Counted from the stretch's first letter, positions 23,950-36,000 are shown. The stretch: DNA of 36,426 bases from Flavobacterium succinicans (GCF_001662485.1 NZ_JMTM01000015.1:1-36426); one strand, 5' to 3'. Program-made: numbers and translations. The notes: generated by a model not told the origin, from the letters alone.

Positions 23950-26900
23950 TGAAAAAATTTATACCATTCCTTGTTTTATTACTAACTACAATAGGGTATG
24001 CTCAGAGTACGGGTATTAAAAAGATTAGTATTACGAATCCTGCTGCTATTACGATCAATAATAAAACAACAGAGAACAACTCAGATACTTCTTCACCTAA
24101 CGGAAAAATCACTTTCTCCATCAGTGGTGGGAATAAAATAAGTAGTGGTAACCCATATACCATAACTTGGGAAAATCCTTTGCCAAGTAGCGCAACCCTT
24201 TCAATTGATGCTAGTGGAAATGTCACTGTTTCTAACCTTCCTAAAGGAACTTATAATCCAACAATCAAAGATGCCACCTGCACAGTAGGTGTAAGAGATT
24301 CCTTTGTTATTTATGATAAGTTGAAAGTTACCCCTGTACAAAGCAACATTAAATGCTTTGGTGGTAATAACGGAAGTATTACTCTTGCTATTACTGGCGG
24401 TAGTGGAAGTAAAACTATAAATTGGAAGGATTCAAACATTACTGAACCCTACAGAACAGATTTACAAGCTGGAACCTATGAATACATCATTACTGATGAA
24501 AAAGCTACTGGAAATATAGAAAATGATAAGAAAAATGGTTTACGCGTTGAAAATTCAATTATAATTACAGGACCCACCCAAAGTTTAAACGTTTCCCTAA
24601 CAAAAATCAGCCAGCCGTCACCTGGCAATAATAACGGTATTTTGCAGTTATCGGTAAGTGGTGGCTACGGGGACTACTCCTATTCTTGGAAAAAAGATGA
24701 ACAAGTAATGAATCCTCAACCAACACGAGACGCATTAGGTAGGGTATTTGGCTTAAGCAATGGTAAATACCAAGTAAATATTATCGATAACGGCGTTGAT
24801 ACAGCAGAAGGATGTCCAGTTAATAGTAATGAAATTACATTAGAAGCATTAAATGTAAAAATTGCTACACCTCAGCCAATAAGTTGTCAAGGGGGCACAA
24901 CAAACCTTATGGCTACAGCCTCAGGAGGTGAAGGAACGATCAACTATACTTGGTATGAGCTGATTGGTAATCCAGCGGTGGAAAATGAACTTTCAAAAAG
25001 CAATTCCTTAAACAACATAAAAGCAGGTAACTATAAAGTTGTCGTAACCGATTCAAAAGATAATGAAACATCGGCTACAATCAACCTACCCGAATCGTCT
25101 AACCCTATTATAACGGCAAATACAGCAACAACTAATGTAACATGCTTTGGTGGTAGTGACGGATCCGCCTCTATAGCAATTACAAACTACAATTCAAAAA
25201 AGACTTATTCGTTTAAATGGTATAAAAAAACGGAACCCCTTGTGGAATTAACGAGTAATAGTATTACTGAACCAAGTAAGTCAACACTTTCAGGTTTGGC
25301 AGAAGGAATGTATGTAGTAAACGTTACCGATGGATTTTGCGATACACCTTTTGATGTTACAATTGACTCAGCAAGTCTTATTGTAGTAAAAGAAGAAGAG
25401 CTGGGTAGTTTTAAAAAACTAAAATGTAATGGCGACACTAATGGTTCGATAAAAATTAGTGTTGACGGTGGATTAAAGCCTTATACCATAAAATGGAAAA
25501 AAAACAATACCTATATAACCGTCAATAATGACTTACATCCAACCAACCTTGGTGCTGGAAACTATTCCGTAGATGTTTTTACCTCTTATGACCCAAATAA
25601 ATTAAGTAATTGCTCCAAAGGAATAGAAAACATTATCATTAGCGCTCCGAATGAATTAAATTTCACCTCTACAAAAACAGAGGTAAGTTGTAAAAATTCA
25701 AATGATGGAACGATACAATTAAATATAAATGGAGGTACCTTTAAAACGGATAGTAATAATAAACCCATTTATACCATTTCATGCGAACCAATTGTTTCAA
25801 GTCCCAAACCATTAATTGATATTCCTAATCAAAAAATAACTGGACTTAAGGCTGGTACCTGGAAGATATCCGTTTCTGACGATAATAATTGTAAAATCAA
25901 TGAACAAGAAATTGAGATTAAAGAACCAAACGATCCTTTTAGTTTTAATCCTGAAGTAATTACAAACGCTAGTGGCAATTCACTTAGTAATGGAAGTATT
26001 ACTGCGAAAAACATTGGTGGGTGGGGAAATTATTCTTATCAATGGTATGAAGGAAGCACCGTAGATAACAGTAAATTGCTTACGTCTGAAACAACTAACC
26101 AAATTAAAGACAAACCTGCTGGAAAATATACACTGGTAGCTACTGATAAAAACAGTGATGGAGTGGGTTGTTCCTTAGCACCCATTACTTTTGAAATAAA
26201 AGAGCCAACCGTTTTAAAACTGGATGTTGTTGCTACCAATACTAAATGTAATGCTGAATTAGGTTCAATAACAGCTGTGGCAACAGGTGGTGCCGAGATA
26301 GCACAACAACAAGAAGAAAGAATTTACACCTATGAACTATTTCATAACAATGTATCAAAACAAACAATTGTTGGAAACACCGCCAATTTCACTGGATTAG
26401 AAGTGGGTCAATATAAAGTAGTGGCAAAAGATTCAAAACAAAATGTTTCGACGGATTCAACTACTAAGTATACCAATGGAAGCGTTGTATCCATCGGTTA
26501 TACTGAACTTACAGAGCCTAAACCAATTGTTATCACAGAAGAAAAAGTAAGTGGTGTAAAGAAACTACTGAATTGTTATGGCGATACTGATGGTATATTA
26601 AGTGTTACTGTTTCAGGAGGAACTCCATTTACTACAGGCGCTCCTTATACCTATATTTGGAAAAAATATAATAATGCTACCGCTATTTATGACCCCATAG
26701 GAACGAATGCGCCAAAACAAAGTAATCTTTTGGTAGGAAAATATGCTGTTGAAGTTCGGGATGCAAATTACGATCCGATAAAACCATCTAGCTGTGTTGC
26801 TATTTTAGACAACTTGCTTATTGATGAGCCAAAAAAACTTGCTTTTACACCTATACCAACCCCCGTTTCTTGCTTTGGTGGTGCAGATGGAAGCATTCAA

Positions 26901-29900
26901 CTTAATATAACAGGTGGAACAAAAAAGACCGATCCTAATAATCCTTTCACAATTTCCAGCGGTAGTGGTACAATTGATGCTAAAAACGGAATAATTTCAG
27001 GATTATCAGCAGGCAAATATAAGGTAAGTGTAACCGATGCAAATGGTTGCCAAACTGCCCAACAAGAAATTGAAATTTCAGCACCAGAAAAAGCACTTTT
27101 TATTGCAAGTGAAGTAAGTACTCCAACCACAGGTTTTGGACTGGCTACAGGAAAAATAGAAATTAGTGTCGGCGGCGGTACATCTACTTACAGCTATGTA
27201 TGGAAAAATAGTACTGGAACTACAATTGGCACCAATAGTCCAATGCTGAGCAACATTGCAGCGGGTGAGTATTCCGTTGTAATTACTGATGCTAAGGGTT
27301 GCGAATTGCCTAAAACATTCACTGTCTTACAACCAACAAAACCTATAGTAAGTGAAACGCATCTACAAGCAAAATGCAATGGATTAACAGGATCTTTGGA
27401 AGCTAGTGCGGCCGGTGGAGCAACATTTGCGCAGAGTCAATCTGAAAAAACATACACTTTTAGGTTGAGAAACAAAGCAACAGGAAGTACAAAATCTAGT
27501 ACTGGAAATACTGCTACATTTACAACTATCGCAGACGGGGACTATGAGCTAACCGCTACCGATGTGGCAGGAATAGTTTCCAATACTATAGCTGTTGTTT
27601 TTAAACAACCCTCACCTATTGTCGTTTCTTTGACCTCAACCACTAATGTCAGTTGTTTTGGAGGTCAAGATGGAGCCATCGCAATTGCAGTAACTGGTGG
27701 TTCACCATTCCTAAACAATTCCGTTCCGAGTTACACCTATCAATGGAAAAAGAAAAACACAACTACCAATGCGTATGAAAACTTCACCCCAACGAGTCTA
27801 AACACTTTAACCGAAGGGGTTTATGCTGTTGTTGTTCGTGATGCCAATTATGATCCAAACAACGCCAATTATTGCGAAGGTTTGTTAGAAAATATTGTAA
27901 TTACCCAACCCGAAGATTTTGGTTTTGATATTGATAAAATCAACTACAGCAATCCAACTGCAGCCAATGGAAATGACGGTACTTTACATTTTGAAATTAA
28001 AGGAGGAAAGAAAAATTATGAATATCAGCTTTTCACAAAAAATGCCATAGGTGCTATAACAATTGTAAAAACGGTTTCCAATAGCGCTTCAAAAATGGTG
28101 GATTTCAGTGGCTTAAAGAAAGATCATTATTATGCTTCTGTCAAAGATGATACCGGATGTACAAAATACACCGATTTTGATTTTACTGACAATCCCTTAA
28201 CCAGTAGTATAACCCAGACTCAAGTGGTTAGTTGTTTTGAAGCTAATGATGGAGAACTGCAAGCAACAGTAAATGGCGGCTTCGGTACCAAAACCATTTC
28301 ATGGTATAGAGATGGTATTTTGTTAGCCAATGAACATGGCACACGTCTAATGAATGTTAAAAAAGGAACCTATTATGCCGTAGTAAAAGATTCAAAAATG
28401 GTAGAAGTTACTAGCAATACCATTACTGTAACTCAACCCAATCTGGTGACTTTTACCACAACACAAGAGCCGGTAAAATGTTTGGGCGATTCCAATGGAA
28501 GTACGACCTTAAAAGCTTTGGGTGGAAACGGATCGTATCGTTACCGTTATTTTTACAAAACAAATTTAGTTCAGGATTGGACTGCATTTTCTAATGGATC
28601 AAGCACTACTATTACCGATTTAGCAGCAGGAGACTATACGATACAAGTACAAGATACCAAAGCCTGCCAAAGTACAGCCGCCAGTATCACCATCAATGCT
28701 CCAACGGCTTTGATCATCAGTAGTACAAAATCAGTTCCTGCCTCAGGCTTTGGTCTCGCTAACGGTAGTATCACCGTTGAAGCAACTGGAGGAAACGGAA
28801 GCTATATCTATCAATGGTTCAAAAACGGCTCAGCAACACCTATTGCCAATACGGCAACAGCCAACAATCTTGCAGCAGGAAAGTATTTTGTACTCATTAC
28901 AGATGCAAAAAAATGTACGCTTACCTCTCCACTAATTGAAGTAACAGAACCAGCGCTTTTAGTTACTTCTGCGACTGTACAAACTATCATTTTGTGTAAT
29001 GGTGATTCCAATGGAAGTCTAAGGCCTATTACCACGGGAGGCTTTTTAAAACCAGGAGAAAACTATACCTACCAATGGTTTGCAGACGGAAACGCCACGC
29101 CATTAGCCACAAGTACAATTCTGAGTAACATCGGAAAAGGATCCTATTATGTCATAGCAACAGATTCTAATGGCAATAAAGCAACTAGTAAAAGCATAGT
29201 TCTTACGGAACCTGAAATTTTAAACAACACATTATCTGCCGATTATACCCTTTGTGGAGATGCGAATGACTGGACCATTACAACGGCTCCAACGGGCGGA
29301 ACACCTACTTACAATTATAGCTGGAACACTGGTGCTAAAACTCCTAGTATTCAAAACGTACCACCCGGAAAATATAGTGTAATAATTACTGACAAAAATG
29401 GTTGTACTATAACCAAAGAGATTACCATTATCGCTCCGTTGCCTCTTGCTACCACCCCTAAAATTAACAAACCCACTTGTTATGGAGGTGCTGATGCTAC
29501 TATAGCATTAACTACCATTGGAGGAAAAGCACCTTATACTTTTTTATGGAGTACTGGTGAAAAATCCAGTCAATTGAGTAATGTCAAAGCAGGTAACCAT
29601 TCTGTGACTATTACCGATGCAAAAGGATGTATTATTAAAGAGGAATACACCATCGAAAATCCACCAAAAGATGTAATCTCCCTAGGTGAAGATGTTACGC
29701 TGTGTATCGATCAAACCTTGACCATTAATGCGACTATCAATGACGACAAGGCCACTTATTTTTGGCAATCTGATAAAGGATTTACGAGCAACAAGCCTAT
29801 TGTTACTCTAAAAGAACCAGCAAATTATACGCTAACGGTCACCAATAAACTAGGCTGTCAAGCTTCGGATAGCATGACAATTAGTAGTCAAAACACTCCG

Positions 29901-30434
29901 ATTAGTGCAGAATTTGTCTTGTCCTCTCAGGTGTTTACCAATGAAGTTTTTACCATTATAGACATCAGTAATCCTCGACCTGATAGTATCGAATGGATAC
30001 TACCTACTGAAGCCATAGTTAAGACAAAAAACAAAAATCTTGCTGAAATTAGTTTTCCAAAAACAGGCGAATACGAAATCTCAATGGCGAGCAAAAAAGG
30101 AAATTGCACCGCTTCTCAAACCAAAAAAGTACTGGTGGTAAATGGTGAATACAAAGATCCAGACAGCACGGATGCTATTAAAAATTTCGATTTAAAAATC
30201 TATCCCAACCCGTCTACAGGAATTTTTACTGTGGATGTGACTTTAGATAAAGTAATGCCCGCCACTATTAAAATTTTCAGTTTAATTAATAACAGCATTA
30301 TTGCTTCAAAATCAGAAAACGGCAAACAAGCCTATCTTTTTGATTTTGGGTTGAGCGGATTAGCCCCTGGGGTTTATTTTATTCTTTTCGAATCACAACA
30401 AGGGAGTAAACTGAGAAAAATAATTATTCAATAA
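23949..30434 (+). CDS. Giant SprB-repeat adhesin with T9SS type A sorting domain
   Basis: A 2161-aa surface protein. After a signal peptide (KKFIPFLVLLLTTIGYAQ) it consists of about 20 beta-modules of roughly 85-100 residues. Most have the SprB-repeat signature, Cys-x-Gly-Gly-x-x-Gly-Ser-I, then GG, then YxW, as in NIKCFGGNNGSITLAITGG, PVSCFGGADGSIQLNITGG and PTCYGGADATIALTTIGG. A PKD/Ig-like region follows at about 1905-2065, then a C-terminal type A sorting domain (about 2078-2161: IYPNPSTGIF, then LAPGVYFILF and KLRKIIIQ). The sorting domain predicts export across the outer membrane by T9SS and anchoring at the surface. SprB of Flavobacterium is the mobile gliding adhesin; this is a shorter relative, so a role in adhesion or motility is inferred. 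Its start overlaps the previous stop. Confidence 0.93.
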   Translation: MKKFIPFLVLLLTTIGYAQSTGIKKISITNPAAITINNKTTENNSDTSSPNGKITFSISGGNKISSGNPYTITWENPLPSSATLSIDASGNVTVSNLPKGTYNPTIKDATCTVGVRDSFVIYDKLKVTPVQSNIKCFGGNNGSITLAITGGSGSKTINWKDSNITEPYRTDLQAGTYEYIITDEKATGNIENDKKNGLRVENSIIITGPTQSLNVSLTKISQPSPGNNNGILQLSVSGGYGDYSYSWKKDEQVMNPQPTRDALGRVFGLSNGKYQVNIIDNGVDTAEGCPVNSNEITLEALNVKIATPQPISCQGGTTNLMATASGGEGTINYTWYELIGNPAVENELSKSNSLNNIKAGNYKVVVTDSKDNETSATINLPESSNPIITANTATTNVTCFGGSDGSASIAITNYNSKKTYSFKWYKKTEPLVELTSNSITEPSKSTLSGLAEGMYVVNVTDGFCDTPFDVTIDSASLIVVKEEELGSFKKLKCNGDTNGSIKISVDGGLKPYTIKWKKNNTYITVNNDLHPTNLGAGNYSVDVFTSYDPNKLSNCSKGIENIIISAPNELNFTSTKTEVSCKNSNDGTIQLNINGGTFKTDSNNKPIYTISCEPIVSSPKPLIDIPNQKITGLKAGTWKISVSDDNNCKINEQEIEIKEPNDPFSFNPEVITNASGNSLSNGSITAKNIGGWGNYSYQWYEGSTVDNSKLLTSETTNQIKDKPAGKYTLVATDKNSDGVGCSLAPITFEIKEPTVLKLDVVATNTKCNAELGSITAVATGGAEIAQQQEERIYTYELFHNNVSKQTIVGNTANFTGLEVGQYKVVAKDSKQNVSTDSTTKYTNGSVVSIGYTELTEPKPIVITEEKVSGVKKLLNCYGDTDGILSVTVSGGTPFTTGAPYTYIWKKYNNATAIYDPIGTNAPKQSNLLVGKYAVEVRDANYDPIKPSSCVAILDNLLIDEPKKLAFTPIPTPVSCFGGADGSIQLNITGGTKKTDPNNPFTISSGSGTIDAKNGIISGLSAGKYKVSVTDANGCQTAQQEIEISAPEKALFIASEVSTPTTGFGLATGKIEISVGGGTSTYSYVWKNSTGTTIGTNSPMLSNIAAGEYSVVITDAKGCELPKTFTVLQPTKPIVSETHLQAKCNGLTGSLEASAAGGATFAQSQSEKTYTFRLRNKATGSTKSSTGNTATFTTIADGDYELTATDVAGIVSNTIAVVFKQPSPIVVSLTSTTNVSCFGGQDGAIAIAVTGGSPFLNNSVPSYTYQWKKKNTTTNAYENFTPTSLNTLTEGVYAVVVRDANYDPNNANYCEGLLENIVITQPEDFGFDIDKINYSNPTAANGNDGTLHFEIKGGKKNYEYQLFTKNAIGAITIVKTVSNSASKMVDFSGLKKDHYYASVKDDTGCTKYTDFDFTDNPLTSSITQTQVVSCFEANDGELQATVNGGFGTKTISWYRDGILLANEHGTRLMNVKKGTYYAVVKDSKMVEVTSNTITVTQPNLVTFTTTQEPVKCLGDSNGSTTLKALGGNGSYRYRYFYKTNLVQDWTAFSNGSSTTITDLAAGDYTIQVQDTKACQSTAASITINAPTALIISSTKSVPASGFGLANGSITVEATGGNGSYIYQWFKNGSATPIANTATANNLAAGKYFVLITDAKKCTLTSPLIEVTEPALLVTSATVQTIILCNGDSNGSLRPITTGGFLKPGENYTYQWFADGNATPLATSTILSNIGKGSYYVIATDSNGNKATSKSIVLTEPEILNNTLSADYTLCGDANDWTITTAPTGGTPTYNYSWNTGAKTPSIQNVPPGKYSVIITDKNGCTITKEITIIAPLPLATTPKINKPTCYGGADATIALTTIGGKAPYTFLWSTGEKSSQLSNVKAGNHSVTITDAKGCIIKEEYTIENPPKDVISLGEDVTLCIDQTLTINATINDDKATYFWQSDKGFTSNKPIVTLKEPANYTLTVTNKLGCQASDSMTISSQNTPISAEFVLSSQVFTNEVFTIIDISNPRPDSIEWILPTEAIVKTKNKNLAEISFPKTGEYEISMASKKGNCTASQTKKVLVVNGEYKDPDSTDAIKNFDLKIYPNPSTGIFTVDVTLDKVMPATIKIFSLINNSIIASKSENGKQAYLFDFGLSGLAPGVYFILFESQQGSKLRKIIIQ

Positions 30435-30513
30435 GTAGCAACTAAAACCAAACAATAGTTTTGAAAAAGGCAGCAATGACAAGCAGTCTTCTTCCTAGCT
30501 GAGCCCCTTACTA

Positions 30514-33033
30514 ATGAATTTACAAAGAATTATAATTATACTCCTGCTGTCAAAAAGCGTCTTGGTTTTTTCTCAAAGCTTCAATATTGAGCAGTTAGGC
30601 AAAAACAAATTAATCAACCTTAGCGGAGGAGTTACCGCCAGTAGTATCTTTTATGCTGGCGATGCTGCTCGTGAGCCATTTAGTTATTTTCTTAATGGAA
30701 ATATCAATGTCAATATCGCAGGTTTATATAGCCTTCCCTTTTCTTTCTCCTATACCAATCAAAAATTAGGGTATGGCAAACCTGTCTTGATGAATCGGTT
30801 GAGTATTCATCCATCCTACAAATGGATCACGGCACATATAGGAGATGCTAGTATGAGTTTTTCTCCCTTTACTTTGAGCGGCCATCAGTTCACAGGATTT
30901 GGTGTGGATTTGACCCCACAGGGAAAATTTAAAATCAGTGCCATGTACGGACGATTGGTAAGAAGCAATGAATACAATCGCAATCTCCCAGATTTAGTTC
31001 CTGCCTACAAAAGGTATGGCTACGGATTCAAAACACAATATACTTTAGAGAAAGTAAGCTTGGGCGTTAGTTTTTTCAAAGCCAAAGATGAGCTCAATTC
31101 TATCACTACGCCTATTCCTTTTGAACTTGGGATTTCGCCCAAAGACAACACGTCGATTAGTTTTGAAACGACTTTTAAATTGTTTAAAAAACTTCAAGTA
31201 CAGACAGACTTTGCTACAAGTAGTATTACAGAAGATACTAGGATTACCGCTACAGGTGCAAGAAAATTCAATGCCTCCTTGTTTTTAAAACCCAATAGTA
31301 CTACTGCGCATTACAATGCCTATAAAGCACAACTGGTGTATCCGACTGGAAAAGGAACTTTGGGATTAGGCTATGAGCGCATTGATCCCAATTACAGAAC
31401 CTTGGGCGGCTATTTCTTCAACAACGATCTTGAAAACATCACTGTAAATGCCACACAAACGGTTTTTAAGGATAAAATCAATCTGAGTATGAACCTTGGC
31501 ATCCAAAAAGACAACTTAGACAAACAGAAACAAAGTCAGATGAAACGTTTGGTAACCGCTTTAACTGCCGATGTTAAGGTCAATCAGAAATTGAACCTCA
31601 ACGCAAATTATTCCAATTTTCAATCCTACACCAACAGTCGCAACCAGTTTGATTACATCAATCAAACCTCCAACTTTGATTTTTTAGATACTTTAAATTT
31701 TAGGCAAGTCAATCAAAATGCTGCATTGACTATCAATTATCTTTTAAAAAATGATAAGAAGTTAAAACAAGCTTTTAATGCCAACTTTAGCCTGCAAGAT
31801 GCCGTAAATCAGCAGCAAGGCAAAACCATTGCCGGTGGTGCCTCCACCTATTATAATGCCGGTATTTCATTCAATATGGGATTACCCGAAAAAGCGTTGA
31901 ATCTTACCGCTTCGCTAAATAGTACAATAGGCAAATTAGATACCGCCAAAAACCTAATCTTAGGACCTACCTTGGCCGCCAACAAACTTTTTTTTGATAA
32001 AAAATTGAACACCTCGGCTGCGCTAAGTTACAATACCAGTCGCAACAACGGCATCAAGCAAAATGATGTCTTCAATTTTAGAGTCAACGGAACGTATGTG
32101 TATAAAGAAAAACACAACTTCAGTCTCAATGCCATTTCGCTTTTTAACAGTACTACAGCGGGATCGAAACAAGACCTGACAGCCACACTTTCCTACTCTT
32201 ATTCTTTTGATAAAATAAAACTAAAACCAGCCAGAAAATCAGAAGCCCGAGAGAAAAACGACATTATTCCATTAGAACCAAAATTGAAAATTCATTTCAA
32301 ATCGTATGCCTTTGAAGGAACCCAAACAGCAATTACTCAACAATTAGACAGCCTTCAAAACGCACAAAAGTTTGACAATACAACCGATTACAACGCGCTT
32401 CAAGCCGCACTTGATTTGGCCAAGAAAGCCAACAATACCAAAGACTTTAAAAACAAAGCCTTGGATTATTTGGAACAATACGACCTTTTGTCTCAAAAAA
32501 ACAAGCCTGCTGCTCCAACGCAAGCAAGTGAAGGCAAAAAACCAAGAACCAAAACCAAAAATACGGCCAACGAAGTAGCAAAAGCCACCCAAGTTACAAA
32601 AGGAACTATAATCACTCTAAGGAAATATTTGGCCAATGTAGCGCCAAGCTACATAGAAGCCGATAGGCTCGCTACCCAATATGTGAAGTCCCACAAGATG
32701 CATGGAGTAACGAACATCAAGCCTGAACAACAACCCAGTTATAATGGTTATTTGAGACTAGTAGAGAGAAGCAATAAAAGAGCTCAAAAGCTAGCACAAA
32801 TACAATGGATGCAACAAGAAATAAATACTATCAAAGGAGAAACGATAGAGGAATGGACTACCAATACCAATTTTAACGCTTTTTATCAAAGTGAAAAAAA
32901 CACTATTGACCAATTCATCGCCAACAAAAAAAGCACTCTTTTCATCGTGAATTATTTAGAGAAAAAGATGCTGGCTTTTTATCAAGCCTTGGCCGAGCAA
33001 CAAAACCAATTATTACCCACTGAAACCAAATAG
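30514..33033 (+). CDS. Probable outer-membrane beta-barrel protein with helical C-terminal domain
   Basis: An 839-aa protein with a signal peptide (about residues 1-21, ending VFSQ). Residues about 25-565 show dense alternating amphipathic strands with aromatic ends (FSFSYTNQKLGYG, YGFKTQYTLEKVSLGVSFF, LGLGYERIDPNYRTLGGYFF, ATLSYSYSF), typical of an outer-membrane barrel. The N-terminal pattern (GGVTASSIFYAGDA, SPFTLSGHQFTGFGVDL) recurs in uncharacterised flavobacterial proteins, but I cannot name the family. From about 575 on the protein is helical, Lys/Gln/Ala-rich and charged, and would be periplasmic. It follows the adhesin by 79 bases and precedes the zincin gene by 41. By analogy with SprF/PorP next to SprB it may be the dedicated export or anchoring partner, though it is much larger than those. 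Confidence 0.78.
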   Translation: MNLQRIIIILLLSKSVLVFSQSFNIEQLGKNKLINLSGGVTASSIFYAGDAAREPFSYFLNGNINVNIAGLYSLPFSFSYTNQKLGYGKPVLMNRLSIHPSYKWITAHIGDASMSFSPFTLSGHQFTGFGVDLTPQGKFKISAMYGRLVRSNEYNRNLPDLVPAYKRYGYGFKTQYTLEKVSLGVSFFKAKDELNSITTPIPFELGISPKDNTSISFETTFKLFKKLQVQTDFATSSITEDTRITATGARKFNASLFLKPNSTTAHYNAYKAQLVYPTGKGTLGLGYERIDPNYRTLGGYFFNNDLENITVNATQTVFKDKINLSMNLGIQKDNLDKQKQSQMKRLVTALTADVKVNQKLNLNANYSNFQSYTNSRNQFDYINQTSNFDFLDTLNFRQVNQNAALTINYLLKNDKKLKQAFNANFSLQDAVNQQQGKTIAGGASTYYNAGISFNMGLPEKALNLTASLNSTIGKLDTAKNLILGPTLAANKLFFDKKLNTSAALSYNTSRNNGIKQNDVFNFRVNGTYVYKEKHNFSLNAISLFNSTTAGSKQDLTATLSYSYSFDKIKLKPARKSEAREKNDIIPLEPKLKIHFKSYAFEGTQTAITQQLDSLQNAQKFDNTTDYNALQAALDLAKKANNTKDFKNKALDYLEQYDLLSQKNKPAAPTQASEGKKPRTKTKNTANEVAKATQVTKGTIITLRKYLANVAPSYIEADRLATQYVKSHKMHGVTNIKPEQQPSYNGYLRLVERSNKRAQKLAQIQWMQQEINTIKGETIEEWTTNTNFNAFYQSEKNTIDQFIANKKSTLFIVNYLEKKMLAFYQALAEQQNQLLPTETK

Positions 33034-33074
33034 CTTTGAAATCAAAAGATACTAGTTTTATAAAACGCGACACC

Positions 33075-36000
33075 ATGCCCCACAAACTAAACCACCTACT
33101 ATTCACTTTTGCCTTTTGGCTTATGGCGCTTACGGGATTTGCTCAAACGTTTCCGGTTGTTATTAACAGTCAGATTAGTCAGCCTACGCCGATTTATTGG
33201 AGCAACTATGCCGATGCCACCACCAGCAATAGCCCCATAAAAATGCAAATCGTGCTGAACGATTTAACGATTGCCAATCGTCAGGTGCGCATTAAATGCT
33301 ACTGGCAAGGCAACGGGATTTCGTTTATGAACAATGACTTTGTGGTCGGGGCGCAACCGCTTTATCTAGAAGGGGGTGTGCCACTGCAATTGACCAATGT
33401 TAACTTGGCGCCCTATTTTGAGTTTCAAAACATGGTTGGGATAACGCCTAACCAATATGCACAGGCCATTCCAGAGGGAATTTATAGCTTTTCGGTAGAA
33501 GTGTATGATGTGGCGAGCGGGCAAAAACTATCTCGAAAAAGCACCATAACCGCTGTGATTTTTCAGAACGAAGCGCCTTTGCTCAATTTGCCGTTGAACA
33601 ACGCCAGCATCATGCAGCAAAACATTCAGAACATTGTGTTTAGCTGGACGCCTAGACAAATCAATGTGAGCAATGTAGAATATCAATTTGATTTGGTAGA
33701 GATTTGGGACCCATACACGCCCGTGCAAAACGCTTTTGCGTACTCCCCTCCTATTTATACCACCACCACCAGAGCCACCACTTTGCAATATAGTATCGCG
33801 GAGCCTCAATTGATTCCCGGCAAACGCTACGCTTGGCGCATCAAAGCCAAAGCACTCGCAGGCGCCGAAGAAATTGGCGTGTTCAAGAATAATGGTTTTA
33901 GCGAAATCTTTGCCTTTACCTATGAAGTGTTTTGCACGCCACCGGTACAAATAGCCACCGATGGGGTGAGCCAAGACCAAGCCAAAGTAACGTGGACTGG
34001 TGCCTTGGAAAATTTTGATTACCAAGTAAAGTACCGTGAAAAAAATGCCGATTCGCAATGGTACACAGCCGTTACCCCACGGGAGTTTGCCAAATTGGTC
34101 AATCTAAAACCCAACACTACCTACGAATACACCGTAGGCGCCGCTTGCGATAAAGGAAAATATGTACACAGCAGCCCGCAAGAATTTACTACCCTGGCCA
34201 AAGACGAAATTGCTTTTGCGGGTTGTGGCATCAAGCCCGACCCTAAAGATTTAACCAACCAAAATCCATTGCCCAACTTATTGCCTGATGATGTAGTCAC
34301 CGCGGGCGATTTTCCTATTGTGGTGATTAAATCCTCTGGAAGCAACGGCAGATTTACAGGCGAAGGTTATGTCACTCTTCCCTTTTTAGAAAAATTCAGA
34401 ACGCTAATTGACGCCGCCGATGCGCTAGGTGGCGAGAAAGTAAACATTGGGCAATTCTCCCGCATTCGCATTACTTTTAACAACATTGGTGTTAACACCG
34501 ATTTTAAACTGATTTCTGGGGAGATTATAGCGAGTTATGATCCGGAGTGGAAAGGTATGGCTGATTTGGATGGTATCGTCAAAGATGTGTTTGGGGATGC
34601 AGGTGAAGTGGTCAATTATGACATACAGTTTGAAATTGCCTCCGTGGTCAAAAATCCTGATGGCACCATAACAGTAACAGGAGCCAATGGTGCATCGTTT
34701 GTACAAGAAAAAACACCAAATGACATTATTTTTACGGACAAAAAAGGCAAACAATTCACCGTTGCGGCCAATGCTCCCGCTGGACCAATAGATTCTTCTG
34801 GACAAGTCGCTCCTGGGGGGATTCCAACGCCTAAAAACACGAACGGCATGGGTTCAGGAGGGGTTGTCGCTGAGATTACTTCGGCAGATGTGAGCGTTGT
34901 TTTCAGTAAAGGCGACGGAAAATATGCCTTTAATACCGCGCCCACCACGCAAAATGGTAAATTAAACAAAACCTACACTTCCCTTCCTCAAAAAAGTGGT
35001 GGTACGTACAACGTTCCTTTCAAGGCCATTTCGAATAGTCCTTTTGAGAAAGATGTTATTGTAGCCACTGTCGATTTCAAAAACGGAAAAACCAAGAAAG
35101 ATCTGGTGTTCAAAACCCAAAATGGTACCGCCATAGACAGTGCTCAAATCGCTTGGAACGGTAATGTCGCCACCCTAACGTTGAAAAAAACATTAGATTT
35201 TGCTAAGGAAACCGTTATTGCCACGGTTCGCCCAAAAGAAGCTGCCTCCAATACAACCGCGCCTTCGGGGACTGGCGGGAGCAAATATGATATTGCTGGA
35301 ACTTTTGATTTGTGGCATTTAACTAATAAAAAAGTCAATGTGACATTGGTGAGTGTGAATGGAGCTGCGATACCCGACACTGCCGAAAAACAATTAAACG
35401 AAATCTATGAGCCGGCGGGGGTAAGTTTTACAGCCACTACCAAGAAAATCACTCTAAACAACTTTTGGGGCAATACCATTGAAACGGGCGATAGCGACCT
35501 ACTCAACACCTACACCAACGAACAACAAGACATAACCAAAGCGCTTATCGCTGCACTAGGCGCAGAATATAGCCCCAACACTTATTACATGCTCTACACT
35601 AATGAAAAAGCAAGTAATGGCGATGATGGTTTTATGCCCTTGAAACGACAATTTGGTTTTGTTTTTAACGGAACAAACAGAACCCTCGCGCATGAGCTGG
35701 GGCATGGTGTCTTTGGATTGCAACATGCATTTAAACAATATGATACCCCTAAGGGTAGCACCGATTTGCTGATGGATTATGGCACTGGTGAAGTCCTAAA
35801 CCACAACGATTGGGAAATCATGCATGCGCCAGGATTGCAACTCTACCAATACACGCAAGGAAGTAGTGCGGGGGCTTTGGCAGGAGGATATGCGCTCGCT
35901 CCTGATTGGAGCTTTGTGAGTAATGGGGATGAAACAACGGTTGCCTATCTAGCTTTGGCACCAAAAGCTTTTTTGGGTGGATTGGTAAAAGGTAATAAAA

